64,000 nt of DNA from AP-15 sp963818695. GTDB lineage: Bacteria; Pseudomonadota; Alphaproteobacteria; ATCC43930; CGMCC-115725. The DNA lies in assembly GCA_963818695.1 (NCBI GenBank), contig CAWFTG010000005.1:496001-560000 (forward strand), read 5' to 3'. Below are positions 46,315-55,659 of the stretch, piece by piece; within the stretch, counting starts at the first letter, position 1; each line of letters begins with the position of its first letter. The position numbers and the translations under genes were made by a program. The notes under the pieces were generated by a model, which saw only the letters and a list, made by a program, of their open reading frames with translations, did no database searches and had not been told where the DNA came from.

Positions 46315-46986
46315 CTACCAGAGCATCGGCACCAGCCGATAGACCACGCGGTCACGATAGTCGATGTAGCCGGCCAGATGTGTCGCCAGGAACGCCTCCT
46401 CGCGCATCAGTCGCCAAACGAGGACCGGGACCAGCAGTGCGGCCGGGATAAGCCCAAACCACGAGCCCAGTGCCAGAGGTATTCCCGCAATCATAACCAG
46501 CGCGCCCGCGTACATCGGGTGGCGTACCATCGCGTAGGGCCCACTGGCGATCACCTGCTGGCCCTCGGCGATCTCGATGGTTCCGGCGGTGAACGTGTTC
46601 TCGCGGAAGGTAAGGAAAACAATCAGGAAGCCGATGGCGATCATCCCGGCACCAGCGAACGAAACCGCGAAAGTCGCGTGGGACCAGCCGAAGCGTGTGT
46701 CGAACCCTGGCACGGCAAAGGTCGCCAAGAATATGAGTGCCGCCAGTCCCTGAACGACATTCTGCATCCGATCGGGCTCCGAACCCGGTCCCGCCTTCAC
46801 GCGCCGCTCCAGCAGTGCCTGGTCATGGAACCAAAGCCAGACAGTGATGATCCCGGCGCTTCCAAAGAACACTGCCAACGTCACCCACGCGCGCCCGTAG
46901 TGCAGCGTCCCCGCCGAGCCGAAAAGCACGACGGTGATGACCGCGAAAAGGAAGATGAATCCCACAAGGGCGCGCACCAGTAGCAT
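46315..46986 (-). CDS. ICMT/PEMT-like membrane methyltransferase
   Basis: 223 residues with about six helices and the C-terminal SAM-binding signature VIASGPYAMVRHPMYAGALVMIAG followed by EEAFLATHLAGYIDYRDRV, as in isoprenylcysteine carboxyl methyltransferase and phospholipid methyltransferase relatives. Bacterial members methylate unknown small or lipid substrates. AGGAG lies only one base before ATG 46986, so the GTG three codons later is a possible true start. Sole cargo gene between the second and third guaA-end repeats. Confidence 0.82.
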   Translation of the reverse strand: MLLVRALVGFIFLFAVITVVLFGSAGTLHYGRAWVTLAVFFGSAGIITVWLWFHDQALLERRVKAGPGSEPDRMQNVVQGLAALIFLATFAVPGFDTRFGWSHATFAVSFAGAGMIAIGFLIVFLTFRENTFTAGTIEIAEGQQVIASGPYAMVRHPMYAGALVMIAGIPLALGSWFGLIPAALLVPVLVWRLMREEAFLATHLAGYIDYRDRVVYRLVPMLW

Positions 46987-47062
46987 GCTCCTATGGTGGC
47001 GTTTTGGACCGCGAAGTCCAGGGCCCCGACCGCGCCCGGTCCTATGTCGGCTCCGACACCCG

Positions 47063-47300
47063 TGACGGTATTTTGGGCCCATGACCGGATGACGGCGTGT
47101 CGCCGAGATCGTCGAAAAATCGACCGATTGACTCCGATAGTCCCCGAAATCGAGCAAATTGCGAATGGCCGAAACTTCCGTTTGAAATCAAGAGCACGAA
47201 TTTCTGACGGATCGAGGAGACAGTTCTTCGTCGTGCGCGGAAAAATTTGCGCGGGGAACTCAAGGCGTAACGATGACTTCGAATAATCGAGTGGGAGTGA
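47063..47300. repeat. Island-end direct repeat, copy B, with guaA attachment core
   Basis: Partner of 45972-46211, ending AATCGAGTGGGAGTGA (47285-47300). It separates the methyltransferase segment from the integrase, which begins 316 bases on. Further TGACGGTAT motifs follow at 47415, 47428 and 47545, a possible set of integrase arm sites. Confidence 0.75.
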
Positions 47301-47687
47301 TCCAGCATCCAACGCGGACTATTGCGGATGATCGGATACCAAGTCTATGCCACTGATTTCGAGTATAGAATCTCTCGACATCTATCGCAATCGATCGGCG
47401 GCAAGCGGCAGAATTTGACGGTATGGCTGACGGTATCCATTACCGCGTGTGCGAGCGAGATCGTTATACCGTCAGTCCGTGCCGGCCAAGCAGAACTAAT
47501 TACGTGGCCGTAAGCCACAAATTCTTAAAGCGAAATCGACACTGTTGACGGTATTTTTCCCGACGGTAAAAATGGCCTTGAGAGAAGCCGTTTTTGCCTC
47601 CAATGGATGCTGGCCATGCTAACTGACATAGCTCTTAAGAAGCTGAAACCAAGGGATAAATTGTAAAAGGTCGTTGACCGTGACGGT

Positions 47688-48872
47688 ATGTACATAGCCA
47701 TGGCACCGTCGGGCCAGATCACGTTCCGCTATGACTACCGCCTCAATGGCCGGCGCGAGACATTGACGATAGGCAGGTATGGCGCGGATGGTGTTTCGCT
47801 GTCCGAAGCTCGCGACCGATGTCTAGCAGCTAGGAAAGAGGTATCGGAGGGGCGGTCACCTGCACAGGCGAAGCAGCGCGCAAAGCGCAAGCTCGCCATT
47901 TCCGAGAACTTCGGCGCTGTCGGCAAGCGCTGGTTCAAGGACGCTCGGATGGCAGAGAGCACTCGCTCGATGCGCCGGGCGATCCTTGATCGCGACATCC
48001 TCCCGGTCTGGAAGAACCGGTTGCTCACGGAGATCACGCCCGATGATCTCCGTGCACTCTGCCTTAAAGTGAAAGAGCGCGGCGCTCCTGCGACAGCGAT
48101 CCATGTGCGAGACATTGTCAAGCAGATCTATGGCTTCGCCATTCTGCACGGGGAGAAGCTCGCCAATCCGGCTGACGATGTAGGACCAGCGTCGATCGCG
48201 ACCTTCACGCCGAAGGATCGGGCGTTGTCGCCTGCGGAGATTCGAATCATGCTCCGGGAGCTAGCGCATGTGCCGACGCTGCCAACCATCCGGCTCGGCC
48301 TAAAGCTCATATTGCTCACCATGGTCCGCAAGAGCGAGCTATTGGATGCCGTGTGGAACGAGGTCGATTTTGAGAATGCACTCTGGAGCATTCCGAAGGA
48401 GCGTATGAAGCGAGGAAAAGCACATAATGTGTATTTGTCGCGGCAATCGCTCGACATTATGATCGCGCTCAAGACCTGCGCCGGGAATTCGCGATATCTG
48501 CTCCCGTCTCGGTACGACGCAGACGCGCCAATGTCTCGGGCCACGCTCAACCGCATTACCGTAGCGATCGTGCAACGTGCCAAGAAGCAAAATCTGCAGC
48601 TCGAGCTGTTCACTGTACACGATCTGCGGCGTACTGGCTCAACGCTCCTGAACGAGCTTGGCTTCAACAGCGACTGGATCGAGAAGTGCCTTGCGCACGA
48701 AGAGGGGCGCAACTCGCGTGGCGTCTATAACAGGGCCGAATACGAGCCGCAGCGGCGGCATATGCTGCAGGAGTGGGCTAACACGGTCGATGCCTGGGTT
48801 GCGGCTGCGAAACACGCGCCGACGCTTTACCCGCCAGCCCTGCAATTACTCGCGCCAGAGATTACTGTCTGA
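47688..48872 (+). CDS. Tyrosine recombinase/integrase of the island (N-terminus cut by a stop codon)
   Basis: 394 residues from ATG 47688. Arm-binding DUF4102-type start (MYIAMAPSGQITFRYDYRLNGRRETLTIGRYG), core-binding region, then the catalytic domain with Arg in TMVRKSELLDAVW, HxxR in FTVHDLRRTGSTLL, a later His in CLAHEEGRNSRG and the Tyr nucleophile in VYNRAEYEP. In the same frame a natural start lies upstream at ATG 47616 (MLTDIALKKLKPRDKL), but TAA at 47664-47666 sits where such proteins have Tyr. So either the gene is a nonsense mutant rescued by 47688, or the base is wrong. It stands next to a guaA-end repeat, its expected target. Confidence 0.88.
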   Translation: MYIAMAPSGQITFRYDYRLNGRRETLTIGRYGADGVSLSEARDRCLAARKEVSEGRSPAQAKQRAKRKLAISENFGAVGKRWFKDARMAESTRSMRRAILDRDILPVWKNRLLTEITPDDLRALCLKVKERGAPATAIHVRDIVKQIYGFAILHGEKLANPADDVGPASIATFTPKDRALSPAEIRIMLRELAHVPTLPTIRLGLKLILLTMVRKSELLDAVWNEVDFENALWSIPKERMKRGKAHNVYLSRQSLDIMIALKTCAGNSRYLLPSRYDADAPMSRATLNRITVAIVQRAKKQNLQLELFTVHDLRRTGSTLLNELGFNSDWIEKCLAHEEGRNSRGVYNRAEYEPQRRHMLQEWANTVDAWVAAAKHAPTLYPPALQLLAPEITV

Positions 48873-49254
48873 CAGGCCGAGACTTGCGCCGCCGCACATC
48901 GGGAGCGGGCGCTCGTCTGAACAGAGCTTCATGTGAGGCCTGGCGACGTTCTTTCAACCACGCCTCGACTTCTGAAAGGTCCCAAACCACGCAGCGGGAT
49001 GTGAGATAGAACCGCCGCGGAAAATCGCCGCGCTGCTCGAGCTCGTAAATTGTTGTGTCGGCGAGCGGCACGATCTGACGTAGTTCGGTTCGACGGATCG
49101 CCCGATTGAAGCGGTGAGGAAGCAGAGGAACTGTGTCGAGGACGGCCTGCTCCGACCTCTCATCGGCTTCAAATTCCCGAAACGATCTCGTTGGCTTAGT
49201 CGCTCGCATGTCGCCAGAGTCCGATAGCCGTCCACTTGATTTGCTCTCCAGCAT
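48862..49254 (-). CDS. AlpA-type helix-turn-helix regulator / excisionase-like protein
   Basis: 130 residues. The middle (IRRTELRQIVPLADTTIYELEQRGDFPRRFYLTSRCVVWDLSEVEAWLKERR, about residues 53-104) is the AlpA/MerR-like domain of prophage and island regulators that switch on integrase or excise the element. C-terminus very basic. Converges with the integrase, overlapping its end by 11 bases. Several in-frame ATGs make the exact start uncertain. Confidence 0.85.
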   Translation of the reverse strand: MLESKSSGRLSDSGDMRATKPTRSFREFEADERSEQAVLDTVPLLPHRFNRAIRRTELRQIVPLADTTIYELEQRGDFPRRFYLTSRCVVWDLSEVEAWLKERRQASHEALFRRAPAPDVRRRKSRPVRQ

Positions 49255-49387
49255 GAGACGTAAGCCGGAGGCGAGATGAAAGAGACATCAGACAGGCGTA
49301 GGGCTATCGGATGCTCCAGCGTGCAAATCGGACGCTCATGCGAGTTGCGAGGATCAAGCCCGGTGAAAGGATAGATCGACGTTGAGG

Positions 49388-49433
49388 CTTGCCAAGGTTG
49401 GGGTCGGGGGTTCGAATCCCCTCGCCCGCTCCA
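49388..49433 (+). tRNA. 3' fragment of tRNA-Gly(GCC), attachment-site remnant
   Basis: CTTGCCAAGG (anticodon loop with GCC) is followed by a T-arm GGGGGTTCGAATCCCC and an acceptor end CGCCCGCTCCA. The 5' half of the tRNA is missing: bases before 49388 do not pair with the anticodon stem. Such 3' tRNA pieces are the att sites left by tRNA-targeting integrases. Not a functional tRNA. Confidence 0.8.
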
Positions 49434-50112
49434 AAATTACCTTTGCATATCAAAGTTAATGGCGGGTCCGTCGGGACCGCCGTACGCTTACAGTAGGCTT
49501 CGGGTTCGCCTATTGTAAGCAAACTGTAAGCAGCTGAAGGAAGAGCGATGGTACCAGCTATTCCACACGACGGCCGCTGCCGAGGCGATCGGTCGTCATC
49601 GACCTCTATCAACGCAGCAATCCGCCCGCCGATCATTTCGTCTTCCTGACGTTGGGTCCCTTCTGGCACAATCGGCGAGCACCCAAATTGACGCAACGTC
49701 TTCGGCCGGCGTAAACTGGACCCCGAAAATGAGACAGTTGGCTAAGGTAGAGGCCTGCCCCCAGAAAGCGCCGATGGCGCATTCGGAAAGTGGTCTCGTC
49801 GCACCAGGCATCGCCTCATCAGCGACCGGAGCTGAGATCGAAACCGGCCAGGTTACACCTTAAGAGAGAAGAGAGCAGCTGCAAAAGAGCAGCTCCGGCT
49901 ATCGCGCGATCGGGGTCCACCTCAGCGTTCTCGGAAACTTCTCGGAGCGAGCGGTGGTTCAATAAATAGGCACGCGCTCACCCATATGGCCGGGTTACTC
50001 GGTGATCTTGGAGACGTCGAAGTCGGCCACACAGGGGCATTCTCGGCGTGCGACCGCGGCTCCGACGGGTTCCGGTTGACAACAAGGGGCAAAAGTCAAG
50101 GGGTGACCCGAG
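49434..50112. other. Island junction DNA without a supportable gene
   Basis: Next to the tRNA fragment lie three copies of a TGTAAGC-type motif (49485-49534, one inverted) within an imperfect hairpin ACAGTAGGC/GCCTATTGT. The remaining ~550 bases have only frames that look like noise, plus a short stretch near 49715 (TGGACCCCGAAAATGAG) that may be an insertion-sequence end. No gene called. Confidence 0.4.
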
Positions 50113-51045
50113 ATGGAAATGCAGGAGATCCGCTATTTTCTCGCAATGAGCCAGACGCTTAACTTCACCAAGGCGGCGGAGGCATGCAACGTTACTCAGC
50201 CGGCCCTGACGCGCGCGATCCGAAAAATGGAGGATGAGCTCGGCGGCTTGCTGTTCTCTCGCGAGCCGAATAACACTCACATGACCGATTTGGGCCGGTT
50301 AATAGAACCGCATTTGACCGAAATCATGGCCCGCGCAGGCGAGGCAAAACGGACCGCGACGCGCTTCCTCAAACTAGAAGATGCGAATTTCGCGCTCGGC
50401 GTGATGTGCACGATCGCTCCGGTACAATTTGGCGGGTTTATGGGCCGTTTTAGAGCGGATAACCCTGGTGTCGAGATCACGCTGTTGGAGGCCGTACCGG
50501 AGCAGCTCTGCGATTTGCTGGCGAAAGGTAAGGTGGATGTAGCATTGATGGCTCGCCCGGACGGCTTTCCGCCGCCTCTTCAGGCCGCGGAACTGTATTC
50601 GGAGCGGTTCGTGATCGCGTGCTCAGCGGGCCATCGGTTTGCCCTGCAGCCTTCAGTGCGCATGGCCGAACTCGACGGGGAGAGTTATCTCTCAAGAATC
50701 AATTGCGAGTTTTACGATGTGCTCGACAACTTGTGCCAGGAGCATGGCGCGAACTTGGTGAAGTCGTATCAAAGCGAACGTGAGGACTGGATCCTGACGA
50801 TGGTCGCTGGCGGGATGGGTGTGTGTTTTCTGCCCGAATATACAGCCGTCTTCCCGGGGGTCGTCGGTTGTCCGATCGTCGAGCCTTCGGTCGCACGCAG
50901 TGTTTGCCTGGTCACGGTCGCCGGCCGCCGCTGGTCATCACCGGTTGCGGCTTTCGTGCAGGCGGTGCGACGTCATTCCTGGACGTCGGCTGCGGCCGCC
51001 CGCAATCGGCGCATCCCTCGGCGGGGATCCACTGCCGCCGCTTAA
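50113..51045 (+). CDS. LysR family transcriptional regulator, paralogue 1
   Basis: 310 residues, start MEMQEIRYFLAMSQTLNFTK. Winged-helix domain to residue ~60 (AAEACNVTQPALTRAIRKME), then a substrate-binding domain with SEREDWILTMVAGGMGVCFLPEY. Almost the same protein is encoded at 59710-60642, and a wreck of a third copy lies near 63.1-63.4 kb; even the DNA after the stop is shared. OxyR/CynR-like branch; effector unknown. No obvious target operon besides the neighbouring accessory genes. Confidence 0.9.
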   Translation: MEMQEIRYFLAMSQTLNFTKAAEACNVTQPALTRAIRKMEDELGGLLFSREPNNTHMTDLGRLIEPHLTEIMARAGEAKRTATRFLKLEDANFALGVMCTIAPVQFGGFMGRFRADNPGVEITLLEAVPEQLCDLLAKGKVDVALMARPDGFPPPLQAAELYSERFVIACSAGHRFALQPSVRMAELDGESYLSRINCEFYDVLDNLCQEHGANLVKSYQSEREDWILTMVAGGMGVCFLPEYTAVFPGVVGCPIVEPSVARSVCLVTVAGRRWSSPVAAFVQAVRRHSWTSAAAARNRRIPRRGSTAAA

Positions 51046-51145
51046 GCGCCTGCACAGCAGGGGTTATGCCGGAAGGTAATTGGCCCAATGTCCTAGCGGC
51101 ATTTCACTGGCGGCTGAGTGTTCCATAGATTTGGCGTGTTGGCAG

Positions 51146-51346
51146 GGACCTTTGACAATACGCGAAGGCGACTATGACCGACGGGTAGATACCACTATAA
51201 TGGCGGAGGTAGCGGCACGTTTGCCTGCCGCGGCAAAACATGTGTTGATCTGTGGCTCGAACCTCTTCGTGAACGCAGCGGCGAATGGGGCGGTAGCGGC
51301 TGGCATTCCCGTTTCGATTGTCCGCACGGAACGCTACGGCGGTTGA
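51146..51346 (+). pseudogene. C-terminal fragment of a ferredoxin/flavodoxin reductase-like protein
   Basis: Reads PLTIREGDYDRRVDTTIMAE, VAARLPAAAKHVLICGSNLF, VNAAANGAVAAGIPVSIVRTERYGG-stop. This is the end of the NAD-binding domain of ferredoxin-NADP reductase-like oxidoreductases (CGSN motif and the terminal RTERYGG). The FAD domain and the rest are missing; the fragment begins just where the LysR-linked repeat ends. Confidence 0.65.
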
Positions 51347-51990
51347 CTGGAACCTGCCGCTCGGTGCGGGCTTCGAAGCGGTCGGGTTGATCACCCACAC
51401 GGCATTGCGGCTGATGGAGGTTTTGCGCGGGCCAGTGATCAACGCGCTAGGGGAGCAGCAGTTATTCCGAGTCACGTAGATTGCAGTTTCGCGCAGTCCC
51501 GCCCGACCGACTTAGCCCAGGCGAACAACCGCCGGAAAGCGGGATCGGGGTTGTTCGCCAACGATGCTGCACTCGACGGAAGGACATCGGAACTACCGGC
51601 GATCCATCGAGAGACAACGCTAGAGACACCACTATCTGCTGCGCTTACGAAACGCTCGAGTAGATAAGCCCGGGCCGGCCAGACCAATGAAATCCAAATC
51701 CCGTTCCCGGCGCTAATCGCGGGAAAGGCAACGGTTCATGCTCACCAGGGCGAATGGCGCTCATTTTTAACCCACGTCACAGAAATTCACAACTTTTAAC
51801 TCTCGCGACCCGCGAGACCCGCCATACGGTTTCGGGACCAGATCCAGCCGGAACGGGGAAGGAACGCATCGCGTCGAGCTGAACAGCGATTTCCGGGACC
51901 TCCTCAGGGCCTAAGCTCCCGGGGGGAACGCGCTTTCGAGCTAAGGTCGGCCCCCGGCGCAGCCACCTATGCGACTTTAGGAGAATTTGT
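51347..51990. other. Degenerate stretch between reductase fragment and hydrolase gene
   Basis: A short open piece follows directly (to the TAG near 51478) and reads as protein-like but is unrecognised. The remainder, including a minus-strand frame 51472-51687, shows no motif. TAGGAG just before 51991 is the ribosome site of the next gene. Confidence 0.35.
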
Positions 51991-52617
51991 TTGCCGCTGG
52001 ACGATTATGTCTCGAACCGGACCGCACTGCTGCTCGTCGATCCGTACAACGACCTGCTGAGCGATGGAGGCAAGCTGTGGCCCAAAGCGAAGGCGGTCGC
52101 CGAGGCCGTCGACCTGCTGACGCACCTTCGCGCGCTCGTCGAAGCGGCGCGGCGCGTAGGCGTCGTGGTGTTCTACGTGCCTCACCGCCGGTGGCGCGAG
52201 GGCATGTACGACGGATGGCGTCATCCTGGCCCTTGTCAGGTCCTAACCGATCGCGAATCTGTCTTCGGCGAGGGCATGTGGGGCGGCGACTGGCATCCCG
52301 ACCTCGTGCCCCAGCCGGGTGACGTCGTGATCGAGCAGCATTGGGGCCAGAACGGATTTGCCAATACCGACCTCGACTTCCAGCTCAAGCAGCGCGGAGT
52401 CGAAAAGATCATCTTGGCGGGAATGGTGGCCAACACCTGCATCGAGGCGACCGCCCGCAGCGGCGCGGAACTCGGTTACCACGTGACGCTGGTGCGCGAC
52501 GCGACAGCCGCATTCAGCTCCGAGGCGATGCACGCTGCGCACGAAACCAACGGGCCCACCTTTGCGCACGCCATTCTGACGACCGACGCGGTGATTGCCG
52601 CGCTGGTCAGCACATAG
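51991..52617 (+). CDS. Isochorismatase-family cysteine hydrolase
   Basis: 208 residues from TTG 51991 with AGGAG eight bases upstream. The catalytic triad of the family is visible: Asp17 in LLLVDPYND, a Lys in the GVEKIILAGM/upstream region, and Cys150 in GMVANTCIEATARSGAELGY. Members include nicotinamidases, N-carbamoylsarcosine amidases and isochorismatases; the substrate cannot be told. Stands alone, converging on the large ATPase gene. Confidence 0.88.
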   Translation: MPLDDYVSNRTALLLVDPYNDLLSDGGKLWPKAKAVAEAVDLLTHLRALVEAARRVGVVVFYVPHRRWREGMYDGWRHPGPCQVLTDRESVFGEGMWGGDWHPDLVPQPGDVVIEQHWGQNGFANTDLDFQLKQRGVEKIILAGMVANTCIEATARSGAELGYHVTLVRDATAAFSSEAMHAAHETNGPTFAHAILTTDAVIAALVST

Positions 52618-52641
52618 GCCGAGCGTCTGCGCTATTTGGGG

Positions 52642-55522
52642 CTACGCCATGTGCTCTAACAGGTTTTTCGCTTCTAGCAGGTCTGACGTCGTGAAGCCCT
52701 CGGTGAAACTGCTATAGATCGGCGCCAAGAGCGTGATCGCCTCTGTGGCCCGATAGTGGTTGCAAAGTAGCCGTGCGAGGCTCGTGGCGGCACGCAATTT
52801 CCAGGATAAGGCTCCTTGCCTATGAGCCCAGTCGAGCGCTTGCTGAAAGTGATTTTCTGCTGCCCCCTCCGCTTCAGCCTCGTCCTGCAATAAAAGAAGC
52901 TCGCCCTTGATGCGCAGGAGTTCCGCGACGCACCAGCCTTCTTCAGTGCGCTCGGACCAGTCGAGCGCCGCGTCGATCGTTGCGAGAGCCTGCGCAGCCT
53001 GCCCGGCGCGGCCGAGCGCGCTTGCCAACTCCGCGGTCAAGTCGACGTAATGCGTGTGGAGTCCGGCCTCCGACAGCTCACCGAGGGCGCTGCGGAGAAG
53101 CTGCTGTCCGGCGCGGACATCACCGCGCTTGATAGCCAGCGCGCCTTCAAAGCCGCGGCCCCAGGCATGCCAGGTACCCCGGCCATGACTGGCCGCATGA
53201 TAGAGCAGCATATCGATATAATGTTGTGCCAGTGCCAGATCGGACACCAATAAGGCGATTGGGCACGCGGCCGTTGAAAGCGTAGAACACAGTGTCGTCG
53301 CGTAACCGACAGCTTGGGCCTCGTCGATTGTACTTTTCACGATGCGCATCGCCTGATCTGGATACCCTTGCAACCACATAATCCGTGCAAGGTTGGCGCG
53401 AGCCAGTATTTTCTGGTCACCTTGAAAGCGAAGGATACGCGGCCCGTGAACGGCAGCAACATGGCCGCCGCTCAGCATTCGCTCAGTATGGCGCCGCGCG
53501 CAAGGCTGGTCTCCCAGGTAATGATGCACGACACCGATCCATCGATCCGCGATCAGCCGATCGTTCGGGTCGGCGCGGTGCGCAGCCAGGGCGCGGAACC
53601 TCTCAGCATGTGCCAATGCAAGCCGAAACCGGCCAGTTGCGGTGTGATAGGCCCAAAGGCCCGAGAGCGCCCGCAACTCGTACACGGCTTCACCAAGCTG
53701 CTCTGCAATCTCAAGGGCTTTGGTGCAGGCAGCCCCCATCTCGGGCACAGTACCTTTGGTGTACATAAGCGATAAGCCCAGCGCGACATGGAGCTGCATC
53801 TCGCGTCGGGCGGCCCCCCTTGATTCTGGGACGAGAGCGGACAGCGCACGTTCGACGCGCCCACGGCACTCCTCCAATAGCGACAAATGCACCCACAGCG
53901 GCACAAAAGCGACCGTCAACGCTACGCCGATCAACGTATCCCCGCTCGGCAAAAACGCCCAGTCGAGCGCCGCGCGGACGTCGTCGATATGGCGGCGGTA
54001 CTGCGCCACGCAGTCAGACGTAGGCCGCATCTCCCATTCAGCTTCGGCCCTCTGAAAGAGATCGCGGTGGTATTCGGCGTGGCGGCGGGCGATCAGTTCC
54101 AACTCGCCGCTCTTGGTCAGCTTCTCCAAAGCGTAGGCGCGCGTCGTATCGAGTAGGCGGTGATAGGCGATGTCACCACTTATGTCGGTGACGACGAGCG
54201 ATTTCGCCGCCAAATTAGCGACGCCTTCAAAGACGTCCGCGGTCGCGAACCGCTCGTCACTGGCGACTGCGGCGGCCGCATCCATCGTGAATTCGCCCTG
54301 GAACACGGCAAGACGTTGTAGGATGACCTGCTCGGGTTCGGGGAGCAGATCGTAGCTCCAATCGACGGCGGCGCGCAAGGTTTGGTGCCGGGGCAGCGCA
54401 GTGCGCCGGCCCTTCGTCAGCATGGTGAACCGATCGTCGAGCCGCGCGGCGAGGCTCCTGACGCCAAACGCGTAGACGCGGGCAGCCGCCAGTTCCAACG
54501 CCAGCGGCACACCGTCGAGCCTGCGGCAAATCTCCAGAACTGCCGGGACCTCGGCATCGATGACGGAAAAGCCATTCACGGTCGCCATCACCCGATCGAC
54601 AAATAGCTGGACCGCCGAATACCGCAGTGCCTCGCCGGCTGTAGCATTGACCGAGTCTGGTGGGAGCTCCAAGGAAGCGAGTCGGTGCAGCCGCTCGCCC
54701 TCCGCCCGCAGCGGTTCGCGGCTAGTGGCAAGGATCCGAACGCGTGGCGCCGTCTTCAGGATCGCTTCGGCCAACGCCGCCGCCGTGCCAATGACGTGCT
54801 CGCAGCTGTCGAGCACGATCAAAGCCTGCTTGTCTCGCAGCCAGGCGGTCAGCCCCGATACCGGGTTGACGCCGGCTAAGGAGATCCCCAGCACTGCGCT
54901 GAGGGCGCTCGGCACCAGGTCGGAATCAACCAGCGAGGCGAGCCCGACGAACCAGAACTCCGTCCTTACATGACGCCCTCAGGTTTTCGGCGACCGCCAC
55001 CGCCACCGTCGTTTTGCCGATCCCGCCTGGGCCGACGATGGTCAGTAAACGGCGCTGGGCCAGCTGTGTCGTCAAAGCCGCGATAGCGTTGTCGCGGCCC
55101 ACAATGCGTGCGAGCGGCGAAGGCAAACTGCCGGCCTTGGCCGCTCCGTCCGGCAGCGCGGTAGCCGGCTCACTCCGCTCGCGTGTCACAGGCGCGATGA
55201 AGCTGTAGCCGCGGCCCGGGATATTGGCGATATAGCGCGTTGCCGCGGCACCGTGGCGAAGCGCCTTGCGCAGCGCGGCGACATGAACCCGCAGGGCACC
55301 CTCGTCGACGACCGTGTCGGGCCAGGTGCGAGCGATCAGCTGATCCTTGTGGATGATCTCGCCGGCGCTTTCAACGAGCGTAACGAGAATTTCGAAGGCG
55401 CGGCCACCGAGAGGGAGCGGTTTCCCTTCCTCGAGCAGCAGGCGCTGAGCGGGGATCAGGCGAAACGATCCGAATGCGAAGCTTTCTTCATCCACGGAAG
55501 ATCGCCCTCTAAGTTCTCCCAA
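52642..55522 (-). pseudogene. Winged-helix/AAA ATPase/helical-repeat regulator, copy 1, with a frameshift
   Basis: N-terminal OmpR-type winged helix (FAFGSFRLIPAQRLLLEEGKP ... DTVVDEGALRVHVAALRKAL; RYIANIPGRGYSFIAPV), then an NB-ARC/AAA ATPase with Walker A TIVGPGGIGKTTVAVAVAE. At about 54957 the frame slips (one extra base); the continuation FWFVGLASLVDSDLVPSALSAVLG leads into Walker B LIVLDSCEHV and a long TPR-like helical C-terminus ending at 52642. Joined, ~960 residues, homologous along its whole length to the next gene. This is the 'predicted ATPase' class of large signal-responsive regulators; ligand unknown. Confidence 0.82.
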
Positions 55523-55659
55523 TTCATACGGTCACCGGAGAAATTCGCAACCCTATACGGATCAGACGGGGGTCTTGCTTGCGCGATCGTGCCCTCGGTC
55601 CGCACGCAGCATTTCGAGACTGCCGATGACGTCGCGAGCCGGAATTTGCTCAGACCAGC

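Noticed and set aside
49304..49696. Minus-strand frame containing GEGIRTPDPNLGKPQR
   Set aside because: This is the well-known false protein produced by reading a tRNA 3' end backwards; the DNA is the tRNA-Gly fragment.
49715..49760. Possible insertion-sequence end (TGGACCCCGAAAATGAG)
   Set aside because: No matching inverted repeat, duplication or transposase fragment could be found nearby.
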